From a virus, in IMG/VR virus record IMGVR_UViG_3300030328_001509, positions 1-47,418 of that record: a DNA stretch of 47,418 nucleotides; one strand, written 5' to 3'. Below are positions 39,464 to 47,371 of this stretch, piece after piece. Under the pieces are notes generated by a model that saw only the letters and a list, made by a program, of their open reading frames with translations, was not told the origin of the DNA and did not search any database. A program made the position numbers and the translations under genes. Within the stretch, counting starts at the first letter, position 1. Each line of letters begins with the position of its first letter.

Positions 39464-41086
39464 TTATCCTTGTCCTACGCACGTTATATCTAAATCTGTA
39501 TTTGTATTTGAATTGTTTGTAAATGTAACATCTTGCGTGGTGTTGTTATTAACGCTTTTAGTTCTTTGGTAATAAAATCTTACATAATACGTTTGATTAC
39601 TAAAACTTCCACTATGTGTTATAGTTTTGCTAGCACCGTATGTTAAATGATTTGTTCCAGGGTCTCCACTTGTACTCACATCACACCATAAAATTCCGTT
39701 TAAACCAGATTGACTGCAAGTTATAGCAGTATTCCCTACGCCACTATTTAATGTTACTTGATATAATTGTGAAAAATCTGAACCATTAAAACCAAGTCCA
39801 GTTAAAGTAAAATCATTTGGTATGTTAGACCACGCACCTGCTGCAGTTGTAGTTACATTTTGTGTAGTGCTCCAAGCACTCGTATGTAAAGGACTGCCTG
39901 TATTGCTACCATTTTGTGCTCTTGCTCTAATATAATACGTTGTACTGGAGTTTATATTGCTATTAAATGTAGCTGTTCCCGTAGCAGAACTTGCTGTTGT
40001 AGTACCTTTTACGCTTGGAGTAATATACAAAGTTTGCAATGCTCCTGAATTAAAAGTGTTTACTGTATCTATTTGTACTTTCCAATGTCTTGTTACATAT
40101 GCTTCTGCAGATAAATTGACTATTACAGAATTTAAAGTTGCAGATTTTGTAAAAGCAGGTATAGCTGGAACGCTTGAATATTTTCCAATAATATCTCCAT
40201 CGTCATCTATATTTAAAATTACATCTAATGTTGCATCTGTAGGATGGTCTTGACCAAACCAACCTCCTGTGTAACTATCGCTATGGTTGCCATTGTCGTT
40301 AAAACTACCGCCTGTTCCATAAAAATTTACTGCTTGACCTTGGTCTGTGCCGTACATTTTAGAAGCATTTACAGTAAAATTAATATCATCAGTGTATAAA
40401 CTTCCTGCTGTTGCAGCAGTGTTATTATTGTCAATGTCAACTCCTTCAGCTGCTTCAAGTAACTCAGAACTAGTGTAAGGCAAATTAGTAGAAGAACTTT
40501 GTCCTATCTGTCTAGATAAATGGTCTAATGGTCTAAGTAAATATGCTGATATAGTAGAAGCTGTATCTTCAGTGTTAAAATCATTTACAGCACCTGCATT
40601 AAAAAAGAACATTTTATATGTCCAAGCTCCAACTGCTTCACTTTGCAAATTATCATTATAAAAACTATTAGATGTTCCTTCGTTTAATAATACTCCAGGA
40701 GCTGTAAAAGATGCTCCTGCTGCTGAAGACCTGTATAATTTATGACTAACTGTATTAGCACCGTATTCCCATGTAATGCGTAAAGTTTGGTTTGCTACTC
40801 TAGTAACTTCTATAGCACCAGATGGTAAACCAGGTGATGTCTCTTCACCTGCTGTTACACTTGACTCTGTTGGAGCAACACTTTGAGTAATATTTTGTGT
40901 TAAATCCATTTTAAACCAACCGTTAAATGTTTTAATATAAAAACTTTTATTACCAGCATTGTTTACTATAACCGTATCTCCATTGCTACCTTCTTTATTA
41001 TTAGGTATACTATTTCTTTCTTTTGCAGGAGTGCTGTACTGCTGCTCTGCTTCACGTTTTTGTATAGTTTCAATATCTTTTATCAT
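39464..41086 (-). CDS. Tail protein with fibronectin-III-like domains (540 aa)
   Basis: Residues 35-62 (NGDTVIVNNAGNKSFYIKTFNGWFKMDL) have the GDxVxxN...YIK..GxW motif of phage tail proteins. Residues 88-185 and 305-415 look like fibronectin type III domains (LRITWEYGANTVSHKLYRSS; TTYYIRARAQNGSNTGSPLHTSAWSTTQNVTT). Residues 418-536 form a beta module shared with the Hint-domain fibre of the same block: GAWS.., SGDPGTNH, VTFTNNSNTNTD. Overlaps the 819-residue gene by 4 bases. Adhesion or fibre scaffold role is likely, probably on the virion surface. Confidence 0.7.
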   Translation of the reverse strand: MIKDIETIQKREAEQQYSTPAKERNSIPNNKEGSNGDTVIVNNAGNKSFYIKTFNGWFKMDLTQNITQSVAPTESSVTAGEETSPGLPSGAIEVTRVANQTLRITWEYGANTVSHKLYRSSAAGASFTAPGVLLNEGTSNSFYNDNLQSEAVGAWTYKMFFFNAGAVNDFNTEDTASTISAYLLRPLDHLSRQIGQSSSTNLPYTSSELLEAAEGVDIDNNNTAATAGSLYTDDINFTVNASKMYGTDQGQAVNFYGTGGSFNDNGNHSDSYTGGWFGQDHPTDATLDVILNIDDDGDIIGKYSSVPAIPAFTKSATLNSVIVNLSAEAYVTRHWKVQIDTVNTFNSGALQTLYITPSVKGTTTASSATGTATFNSNINSSTTYYIRARAQNGSNTGSPLHTSAWSTTQNVTTTAAGAWSNIPNDFTLTGLGFNGSDFSQLYQVTLNSGVGNTAITCSQSGLNGILWCDVSTSGDPGTNHLTYGASKTITHSGSFSNQTYYVRFYYQRTKSVNNNTTQDVTFTNNSNTNTDLDITCVGQG

Positions 41087-43542
41087 CGTCTTACTTTTTC
41101 TCTGTAAACTATTTGCATATCATTAATTTCAAAACCTCCGTTAACAACAGCATTTCCACCAACCTCTTTTACTTGTAGTTGCAATGCAAAAGATTTAATA
41201 TCTTTTAAATTTGCTTTTGTCACATTACTTCCATTTACTTCTAATTTTGCTGTGGTAAAACCACTTGTACCAGTATGGTCTAAAGCACTAATTAATTCAG
41301 CATTTCCGTCTACGTCTGGTACTCCATATACGTTTATTCTGCTAGTAGATGGTTGTTTGTAGTTTATATATATAGTATTAATATTTTTTTTAGTATCAGG
41401 ATTTCCAAAATCAATATCTTTTGTTTGTAATAACACATCTCCATTACTTCCTGATAAATTATCAGAACTATCATCCCATTTTTTTAATGTACTAGTATTG
41501 CTATTGCTTGTTAAAAACACCATATTACCACTGTTATCATTAACAATGTTAGACATAGAGTGTAATGTTTCTTTGTTTTTTAAAGACCAAGACATTGATT
41601 TAATATCAAATTGTAAAATAACATTTGCATAAGTATTAAAAATAAATAAACATTTTTTTTCTGGTAAATATCCAATAGTTGCATCACTATGGTAGTATGT
41701 TGTACTCCAATTAGATAATCTTGGTTGCCCTGTTTCATTTAAATTAATATCTCTTACACGTTTACCGTCATATAAATACACAGAAGTTTTATTAAACCAC
41801 GCAATAAATCCTTCACCTTTCACAACATGGTAATCTTTTTCACATCCTCTAAAATTAAAAGTTCCTTCTAAATATTCTATATCTCTAGATATATTAATTA
41901 AATACATAGTATTTCTTTTAAATTGTAATAACTGATTACCCAATGTTTCTAATGCTACAATTTCATCACCATCGTTTACTTCAACATCTATAAAATTATT
42001 TTTTCTAAATACGTCAAATTGATTTACATCAGATTTTAATACAGTATCTGACTTAATTACTTTATTAGTACCATCATAATACGCTACATTGCCTATATAA
42101 GCTCTTCTATTAGCTATAGCAGACGTTTTAAACGCTGACCCTGCTCTACCTATTACTGATTGATTTAAGTTTAAATATGGCTCATTTTTAGATAAACTTA
42201 ATAATCCTTGTGTAATCATCCAATAATTACTACCGTCATTACCGTGTCCTGTTGGCCATATATAGTGTTTTCTAGTACTATTAAATATTTGACATATTTT
42301 ATAACTATCAGCACCACCTAAACGTATTCCTTTTTGAAAATCAATATCTAATAATAAATATTTTTGTTGTACTGCGTCTACTTGTGTGCCTACATGATTT
42401 TTATTCATTAATGCCCAATACACTTTTATACCTGATTGTCTAGGATTGTCTGGCAATCTACCTGTTAATGCTAAATGTAAGGGTCTTTTAAATGATGTAT
42501 TAACAGCAGTAAAGGTAGGTTGCTTTATATCTCCTATGTACACTGGATATGATTCTTGATTTTCATCATAAACTATAGAAGCAAATAACCCGTATACTAA
42601 TTTTTGGTCAGGAGTATAAACAGAAATATTAGAATTAATTGAACCTATTCCTTTGTCTGTTGCTGATGTATCGTTATTAAAAAAAGCATACAAACAAAAT
42701 GTTCCATGACCTCCAGATAAATCCATAGCATCATCTAATAAAGTGTTTGTAGCTGCAGCAGTTCCAAGTTTTGCATCTGAAATATATCCGTTACTATTTG
42801 TTCCTGTAACTATATTTAAATCTCCAGCTACTTCATTTCCTCCTACTGTTGTAGTAGTATAATTTAAAACTATTTCTGATGTACCAGGATTAAAGTTTTT
42901 ACCATAATAATTTTCAGGGTCATAGCCATATCCGTCTCCTGATATACTGCTTTTTAATGGTGCTATATACATATCTTCAACGTAATATTTATTTTGCAAA
43001 TGACCTATGTCATCTATACCGCCGTTAGTAGTAGCAGTAGAATTACCCATGTTATATGTTTTGTTTATATAGCCAAACCATTTAGGAATATTGTTAGAAG
43101 CATCTGTTTTAGTTGCAGATAATCTTAATTGACCGTCAATAACATAGCCATCAATAGGCGATGCTGTACCACCATAACTAAATTGACCTAGGTCTTCATC
43201 TTTTTCATTAGTAGGACCTAAATTGTAAAAATCTATTTCTCTAGAATGAGCATCATTAATAAAAAGAATTTCGTGATTAGATAATGCAGGGTCAGTATCA
43301 TCTACATCTCTATCAGTGGAAAGATATATTAAACCATTACCCGCATTAAAAGTACTATGCGTTTCATCATAATTTCCAGAACTGTAATAATTGTCTACAT
43401 TTCCAAATAACTTTAATTTACCAGGAGTTTCATTATCTAAATTATTTAATACTGCAAATTCATTTGCTGCAATATCTCTGGCATTAGTATTGTTATTTAA
43501 TCCTCCACTAAAATTATTTATATTTACGCTTTTTTTTGCCAC
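41083..43542 (-). CDS. Tail hub / stabilisation-type protein (819 aa)
   Basis: The start KKSVNINNFSGGLNNNTNARDIAANEFAVLNNLDNETPGKLKLFGN is the pattern of podovirus tail tubular or stabilisation proteins (FxGGLN...RDI...E...NN.D...PGKL..G), comparable with P22 gp10 or T7 gp12. The long body is beta-rich, with RAYIGNVAYYDGTNKVIKSDT, KNNFIDVEVNDGDEIVALETLGNQLLQFKRNTMYLINIS (about residues 510-550) and a kelch-like string FIAWFNKTSVYLYDGKRVRDIN. It probably forms the tail tube that closes the portal. A 45-residue gene overlaps its start. Length is typical for this group (700-900). Confidence 0.8.
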   Translation of the reverse strand: MAKKSVNINNFSGGLNNNTNARDIAANEFAVLNNLDNETPGKLKLFGNVDNYYSSGNYDETHSTFNAGNGLIYLSTDRDVDDTDPALSNHEILFINDAHSREIDFYNLGPTNEKDEDLGQFSYGGTASPIDGYVIDGQLRLSATKTDASNNIPKWFGYINKTYNMGNSTATTNGGIDDIGHLQNKYYVEDMYIAPLKSSISGDGYGYDPENYYGKNFNPGTSEIVLNYTTTTVGGNEVAGDLNIVTGTNSNGYISDAKLGTAAATNTLLDDAMDLSGGHGTFCLYAFFNNDTSATDKGIGSINSNISVYTPDQKLVYGLFASIVYDENQESYPVYIGDIKQPTFTAVNTSFKRPLHLALTGRLPDNPRQSGIKVYWALMNKNHVGTQVDAVQQKYLLLDIDFQKGIRLGGADSYKICQIFNSTRKHYIWPTGHGNDGSNYWMITQGLLSLSKNEPYLNLNQSVIGRAGSAFKTSAIANRRAYIGNVAYYDGTNKVIKSDTVLKSDVNQFDVFRKNNFIDVEVNDGDEIVALETLGNQLLQFKRNTMYLINISRDIEYLEGTFNFRGCEKDYHVVKGEGFIAWFNKTSVYLYDGKRVRDINLNETGQPRLSNWSTTYYHSDATIGYLPEKKCLFIFNTYANVILQFDIKSMSWSLKNKETLHSMSNIVNDNSGNMVFLTSNSNTSTLKKWDDSSDNLSGSNGDVLLQTKDIDFGNPDTKKNINTIYINYKQPSTSRINVYGVPDVDGNAELISALDHTGTSGFTTAKLEVNGSNVTKANLKDIKSFALQLQVKEVGGNAVVNGGFEINDMQIVYREKVRR

Positions 43543-43651
43543 TTAAGTTTATCCTTTTTGTTTTTCTACTACTTAATAAATTAAACATTCTCCTAGTAGT
43601 ATTTGTAGATACTCCAGCAACAGGTCTACCTATGCTTTTACTTGTTACCAT
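43514..43651 (-). CDS. Small basic protein overlapping tail gene (45 aa)
   Basis: A 45-codon frame (MVTSKSIGRPVAGVSTNTTRRMFNLLSSRKTKRINLSGKKKRKYK) that fills the gap between phosphoesterase and tail protein, overlapping both (14 bases upstream, 29 downstream). Highly basic, with LSSRKTKRINLSGKKKRKYK at the end. The lack of any other use for the gap and typical codon pattern support it. Could be a small virion or DNA-binding protein. Confidence 0.5.
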   Translation of the reverse strand: MVTSKSIGRPVAGVSTNTTRRMFNLLSSRKTKRINLSGKKKRKYK

Positions 43652-44405
43652 CTATCAATTCTCCCCAAACAGTAGTTTTACCATCAGTAATTTCAACTAC
43701 TTCTACTTTAAATTCTCCATTATCAAACCAATCTACGATAGCAAAAGCGTGACCCCAATTATGTAATCTACCTTTTAACCACCTATTGTTTTCATGGTCC
43801 ATCTTTTTTAGACAACCCATTGCCCAAGCACCAATGTTTCCATTTAGCTTGGTCAATGTGTGTCTTTGTATATCATGAGTATGTCCATACATTACATTCT
43901 CACCATATGTTTCCAAGTGCTTTTTTGCATGGTATGTTGTTGCAAAAGCACCATGAAAGAACGCTAACTTACCTATCTCTATAGGGAGGTTGTGTTCTTT
44001 GTATTTGTATCCTCTCTCTTTGATTCTACACTTTTTTTCAAAATTGTAATCGTTGAGATAAGGATACTTATTAGCAAAATTATCCAACCAGAGGTCGTGG
44101 TTACCTTGGAGTAAATACTTTTCTTTACATCCCACTTTTTTAAGTACTTCATCCCACTCATCTAATCCTTCATTTACTAATCTTATATCTTCTTCTACTA
44201 ATGGAAGCTGAAACTCTAAAGGAGGTAACTTCTTGTCCTTGTATCGCCAAGCTGATACCGACTCCCATTCTCCAACATCCCCAAGGTTTACAAACACCTT
44301 TGGTTTTATTTTCAATATTGCTTTTTTAACACATTCTACTGCAGCTCTATCTTCTAATGGATAATGCTGGTCTGGTATTACAATACCACGCTTTTTAAGT
44401 TTCAA
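43638..44405 (-). CDS. Calcineurin-like metallophosphoesterase (255 aa)
   Basis: All motifs of the metallophosphoesterase superfamily are present: PDQH (D12, H14), NLGDVGEW (D43), LLQGNHDLW (G101 N102 H103 D104), FFHG (H151) and YGHTHD (G174-H177). The domain spans about residues 7-230. Family members hydrolyse phosphodiesters or phosphomonoesters using two metals. Phage homologues may cleave nucleic-acid ends, cyclic nucleotides or protein phosphates; the substrate is unknown. It sits in a late/lysis block rather than in the replication block, which is unusual. Confidence 0.85.
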   Translation of the reverse strand: MKLKKRGIVIPDQHYPLEDRAAVECVKKAILKIKPKVFVNLGDVGEWESVSAWRYKDKKLPPLEFQLPLVEEDIRLVNEGLDEWDEVLKKVGCKEKYLLQGNHDLWLDNFANKYPYLNDYNFEKKCRIKERGYKYKEHNLPIEIGKLAFFHGAFATTYHAKKHLETYGENVMYGHTHDIQRHTLTKLNGNIGAWAMGCLKKMDHENNRWLKGRLHNWGHAFAIVDWFDNGEFKVEVVEITDGKTTVWGELIDGNK

Positions 44406-44414
44406 TGAAACCTC

Positions 44415-44573
44415 CTATTTTTTAAGTAATGCTTTTTTAACTTCACCCCAAAGCTTGTCGTCAAGCTTATTAGATGACTTAGATACTAAAAAGTCACCAA
44501 GGTGTAAGATAATAGCTTTTAGTAATTTCTCTGTTCCTAAACTAGTTAGTAACTTTCCTACTATTGGTCCCAT
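44415..44573 (-). CDS. Small protein with amphipathic helix (52 aa)
   Basis: A 52-codon frame (MGPIVGKLLTSLGTEKLLKAIILHLGDFLVSKSSNKLDDKLWGEVKKALLKK) starting in a TAATG overlap with the 65-residue gene. The first half is amphipathic and may associate with membrane, and the second is basic. Position beside holin-like and thioredoxin-like genes suits a lysis-associated small protein, without proof. Confidence 0.55.
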   Translation of the reverse strand: MGPIVGKLLTSLGTEKLLKAIILHLGDFLVSKSSNKLDDKLWGEVKKALLKK

Positions 44574-44770
44574 TATTTGTCCTCACAATCTTCTTTGCAA
44601 GCGTCTAGGCCTTTCATATATCCTTGATGCTCTACAATCATTTGTTTAATCTCTCCCAATCTACCTTGGGCTTCTTGTATATCCTGTACAAGTTTGTTAT
44701 GCTGTTCAACCATTGTTTCCATTTGGGTCTCAGCTTCTTGTCTTAGGTCTACTTTTTTTTCTTTTGCCAT
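44573..44770 (-). CDS. Small coiled-coil protein (65 aa)
   Basis: MAKEKKVDLRQEAETQMETMVEQHNKLVQDIQEAQGRLGEIKQMIVEHQGYMKGLDACKEDCEDK is almost all helix with heptad repeats and a C-terminal C-x3-C. It overlaps the next gene by 1 base (TAATG). An AGGAG site precedes it. In phages similar sequences are minor virion proteins or chaperones; no family is certain. Confidence 0.6.
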   Translation of the reverse strand: MAKEKKVDLRQEAETQMETMVEQHNKLVQDIQEAQGRLGEIKQMIVEHQGYMKGLDACKEDCEDK

Positions 44771-44793
44771 GTTAATGGTCTCCTATTATGTTG

Positions 44794-44922
44794 TTAATAA
44801 TTCTTATTAAAAATATTTTTTATTTTCTTTTTAACTCTTTGTTTAGCTACATTTATTGCTAGTTTACGTAACTTAGGTCGTTTAATAACCTCTTTAACGA
44901 TTTTTTTCTTTATATCTAGCAT
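44794..44922 (-). CDS. Small lysine-rich protein (42 aa)
   Basis: A 42-codon frame (MLDIKKKIVKEVIKRPKLRKLAINVAKQRVKKKIKNIFNKNY), strongly basic and amphipathic, that starts right at the stop of the 47-residue gene (TAAATG). Such a cationic amphipathic helix could bind membranes or nucleic acid. No better explanation exists for this stretch. A weak ribosome binding site lowers confidence. Confidence 0.45.
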   Translation of the reverse strand: MLDIKKKIVKEVIKRPKLRKLAINVAKQRVKKKIKNIFNKNY

Positions 44923-45066
44923 TTAACTGCCCTGTCCTCTATTTCGTTTTTTATAATACTTTTTACTGCATTTAGTACCATACTTAGTGTTATTAGACAT
45001 TCCCTGACGAGTTTTCTTTTTTCCATTCGTGTGTTTAACATTTCCTGTTCCAAATACTTTACGCAT
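44923..45066 (-). CDS. Small basic protein (47 aa)
   Basis: A 47-codon frame (MRKVFGTGNVKHTNGKKKTRQGMSNNTKYGTKCSKKYYKKRNRGQGS), glycine-, lysine- and arginine-rich, likely disordered. Starts 17 bases after the thioredoxin-like gene's stop and ends 1 base before the 42-residue frame. Composition suggests a nucleic-acid-binding or virion-associated basic protein. No family is recognised. Confidence 0.45.
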   Translation of the reverse strand: MRKVFGTGNVKHTNGKKKTRQGMSNNTKYGTKCSKKYYKKRNRGQGS

Positions 45067-45083
45067 GATGCCAAATATAAAAC

Positions 45084-45473
45084 TTATTTTATTTCTTTCC
45101 TAATCTTATTAAATATTTCTTGTTCATCGAATCTCATGCTAATACCAGGTTCATATCTCATAACCTCTTTACCTTCTTTTAAAATAATAATAGTAGGCAC
45201 TACTTTAACTTTCCATTCTTTTTGAATTACTGCACCAATAGCTTTATTGCTTAAATCTATTTCTGCTACATAACAAAGTTTAGATAACTTTTCTACCTTT
45301 ACTCTGTTTTGGTAATTCCAAGATGCATTAACTTGCACTACTGCACATTCTTGCACATTAAGTGCTTGTATTTCTTGAAAACTTTTTAAATTAACTGACT
45401 GTGAGTGCAATGATGATTGCAACGCAACCAACCCAAAGAATCCAAAAAATAAATTGTAATATTTTTTCATCAT
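45084..45473 (-). CDS. Secreted thioredoxin-like protein without CxxC (129 aa)
   Basis: Residues 1-26 look like a signal peptide (KKYYNLFFGFFGLVALQSSLHSQS). The rest has a thioredoxin shape: VVQVNASWNYQNRVKVEKL (residues 45-63), then VAEIDLSNKAIGAVIQKEWKVKVVPTIIILKEGKEVMRYEPG with the cis-proline P93 in VVPTIII. The catalytic WCxxC site is replaced by W52-N-Y-Q-N, so disulphide chemistry is unlikely. Family members without CxxC often act as chaperones or scaffolds. It would act in the periplasm or membrane surface late in infection, close to holin-like genes. The divergence could mean a phage-specific role. Confidence 0.65.
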   Translation of the reverse strand: MMKKYYNLFFGFFGLVALQSSLHSQSVNLKSFQEIQALNVQECAVVQVNASWNYQNRVKVEKLSKLCYVAEIDLSNKAIGAVIQKEWKVKVVPTIIILKEGKEVMRYEPGISMRFDEQEIFNKIRKEIK

Positions 45474-45482
45474 AATGTTTCC

Positions 45483-45779
45483 TCATTTGTTGTTCATGTC
45501 TATTAATGTCTCAGTAATAGCTCTTGTATCCTGTTTAATATCATCTACTTTTTCTTCAAGTTTTTCAACCTTACTTTCAGTATTAACAATACTATCACGA
45601 ATCATTTGGTCTTTTAAGTCGTATTCCATTCGTGACACTTCTGGTTCTGGCAATAGTTTAGCTTCTTCAATATCGCCTTGAAGAGTAAACCACATACCAA
45701 CAATCATACCAATAGATACAACTACGCTAATTGCTGTTTCTATACTTAGACTAAACTTAGTATCTTTACTTACTTCCAT
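45483..45779 (-). CDS. Membrane protein, holin-like (98 aa)
   Basis: MEVSKDTKFSLSIETAISVVVSIGMIVGMWFTLQGDIEEAKLLPEPEVSRMEYDLKDQMIRDSIVNTESKVEKLEEKVDDIKQDTRAITETLIDMNNK has one hydrophobic span (residues 12-32, IETAISVVVSIGMIVGMWFTL) and a coiled-coil tail. It is followed by another short membrane protein, a common holin/antiholin arrangement. A GGAG-like site precedes the ATG. Lysis role inferred from topology and position only. Confidence 0.6.
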   Translation of the reverse strand: MEVSKDTKFSLSIETAISVVVSIGMIVGMWFTLQGDIEEAKLLPEPEVSRMEYDLKDQMIRDSIVNTESKVEKLEEKVDDIKQDTRAITETLIDMNNK

Positions 45780-45788
45780 TGTTATCTC

Positions 45789-45989
45789 CTATAATAAACC
45801 TAATAAAATTGCTGCTAACAAACCAATACCAGAAATACGTGCAATGTTTTGTTCATTTCTACGCACTCTGCCATTTTGCTCTTTTACTAATTGTTTTATC
45901 TCTTTTATATCATGATAAATGTCAATTACTTGAGCTTCTATTACAGCAACTCTTTCAGCCATTTGTTCTCTATATTCACTAACTTTCAT
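45789..45989 (-). CDS. XhlA-like membrane protein (66 aa)
   Basis: MKVSEYREQMAERVAVIEAQVIDIYHDIKEIKQLVKEQNGRVRRNEQNIARISGIGLLAAILLGLL has an N-terminal coiled coil and a C-terminal hydrophobic span (residues 53-66), like small haemolysin/holin-type (XhlA) phage proteins. It overlaps the 24-residue gene by 4 bases (ATGA). Pairs with the 98-residue neighbour as lysis candidates. No endolysin gene was seen nearby, so lysis may depend on the virion transglycosylase or on a gene beyond the window. Confidence 0.6.
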   Translation of the reverse strand: MKVSEYREQMAERVAVIEAQVIDIYHDIKEIKQLVKEQNGRVRRNEQNIARISGIGLLAAILLGLL

Positions 45990-46060
45990 TTTTTCTTCTT
46001 ATTATTCTTTTTCTTTTTAGGTCTTCCTGGTTTTCTATATGTCCCTGGTCCTTTTGGCAT
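45986..46060 (-). CDS. Micro-protein MPKGPGTYRKPGRPKKKK type (24 aa)
   Basis: A 24-codon frame (MPKGPGTYRKPGRPKKKK... ) with the strongest ribosome binding site in the region (GGAGGG 5 bases before the ATG) and a GRPKKKK motif that resembles AT-hook-like sequences. I recall similar tiny proteins in cyanophages and other marine phages. It overlaps the next start by 4 bases (ATGA). Basic and disordered, probably DNA- or virion-associated. Confidence 0.6.
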   Translation of the reverse strand: MPKGPGTYRKPGRPKKKKNNKKKK

Positions 46061-46061
46061 A

Positions 46062-47180
46062 TTACCCTCCTATCTCTGAATGAACTAATACGCCACCTGC
46101 AAAAAAGTTATTATTTTTTGTAAGTATTGTATAAGTTTCTGTTTCGTCTGGACTTATTAAATATTTATCTATCACCTTAATAGAATCCATAAATCTAATT
46201 CTATCTCCTTTTTTAATTTCTTCAGCTTCCAGTCCATACAATTCTTTTGCTTTAGATGTATCTAAACAAACCATAGTACCGTCTTCTTTGTAGATAGGGT
46301 GGTCTTTAGTAATTGACAATCCTTTATTCACAGTAGATGTATTTCCGTGTGTGTATTGTATATCTTCCATATCTTCAAACCTATAAACCACTAAGTCGCT
46401 GTGCATTGGCTTTTCTATTTTTAGTATTTCTACTTCTTCAACAGAATTTGTTTCAAAATTATAAGACATAACCATATCGCCAACTTCTAGTTCGCTTATA
46501 TGTTTATAGTAATCAATGCAATTTACTGGTACTGCTTCGTGTATACAAAATCCACCAAAGTTAGTAACATTTGTGAAGCAAGTTACATCAGTATTACTTG
46601 TATTATTGTTTGTAAAAGTTATAGTTCTATTTACTGTTTCTGTTACATTACTATGTGGCATAAAAGCAAACCTCGCATTACAAACCACGCTTCCAGAAAA
46701 ATTCAATCCAGTATACTCTCCGTTTAAAGTTTTGAAATCAGAGTCAAAAGTAGTTGAACCACTATTTGTTCCAGGGTCACTACCTGCACCTAAAGCAATT
46801 CTTAAACTACCTTTAGCAACACCAGATGTAACGGAATTTGTTACACTCATAGTACCACTTGCATCAGTCATTGAGTTTGTAGTGTTTGCGTGTGTCGTAA
46901 TGCCTTCTCCTGGCTCTAATCCAATAAATCTAATTGTAGTATCACTCCAAGTACCAAACGAAGCGTTAGCTGCTGCTGCATCATGGTCATAACTATAAAA
47001 TTCAGTCATAGCGTGAGGAGCAGAACCATCTGGTCTATCACTACTTGCGTTTACAGTATTGATAGTTGCAACAGTCCCATCAGATAATTCTTTTAAAGAA
47101 CTATTTGCGGTTGTTCCACTCCTTCCAAATTCTCCATTAATATCATTAATGCTAATTTGCCCTGAAGATGTAAGAGTCAT
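46062..47180 (-). CDS. Tail protein with C-terminal Hint (self-processing) domain (372 aa)
   Basis: Residues 1-70 match a phage tail N-terminal motif (SGQISINDINGEFGRSGTTANSSLKELS). Residues 75-201 form a beta module shared with the 540-residue tail protein. From C212 the sequence follows the Hint (hedgehog/intein) fold: C212 as nucleophile (GGFCIHEAVPVNCID), ISELEVGDMVMSYN..., block B ITKDHP with T291 and H294, EIKKGDRIRF, and the end NNNFFAGGVLVHSE with H367. The terminal Asn of inteins is replaced by Ser, so splicing is unlikely, but N-S shift cleavage at C212 is possible. Starts in the TAATG overlap with the upstream gene. Confidence 0.8.
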   Translation of the reverse strand: MTLTSSGQISINDINGEFGRSGTTANSSLKELSDGTVATINTVNASSDRPDGSAPHAMTEFYSYDHDAAAANASFGTWSDTTIRFIGLEPGEGITTHANTTNSMTDASGTMSVTNSVTSGVAKGSLRIALGAGSDPGTNSGSTTFDSDFKTLNGEYTGLNFSGSVVCNARFAFMPHSNVTETVNRTITFTNNNTSNTDVTCFTNVTNFGGFCIHEAVPVNCIDYYKHISELEVGDMVMSYNFETNSVEEVEILKIEKPMHSDLVVYRFEDMEDIQYTHGNTSTVNKGLSITKDHPIYKEDGTMVCLDTSKAKELYGLEAEEIKKGDRIRFMDSIKVIDKYLISPDETETYTILTKNNNFFAGGVLVHSEIGG

Positions 47181-47371
47181 TATGCGTCTTTAATTGCTTG
47201 GTATTCTACTAATTCAGCTTCTACATCTGTTAACAATGCTTCTAATCTTGCTTTTTCAGCTTCTGCATCTGCTATAGCCATATCAACATCTTTAGTTTCT
47301 TCATAATCCATAACAGTAACATCGTTACCATTTGCATTTTGCATTACTCTAGTATGTTTAATTGAAACCAT
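47180..47371 (-). CDS. Small helical protein at window edge, start uncertain (63 aa or more)
   Basis: MVSIKHTRVMQNANGNDVTVMDYEETKDVDMAIADAEAEKARLEALLTDVEAELVEYQAIKDA ends in a long helix (from about residue 29). The frame stays open to the window edge beyond this ATG (VISEASAVESPEPGK upstream), so the gene may be longer and truncated here. An AGGGA 3 bases before the ATG is a weak ribosome binding site. It overlaps the Hint gene by 1 base. Fibre-chaperone-like or assembly role possible from position. Confidence 0.5.
   Translation of the reverse strand: MVSIKHTRVMQNANGNDVTVMDYEETKDVDMAIADAEAEKARLEALLTDVEAELVEYQAIKDA

Noticed and set aside
46062-47180. A splicing intein
   Set aside because: The terminal His-Asn is His-Ser and no C-extein with nucleophile follows, since the protein ends four residues later.
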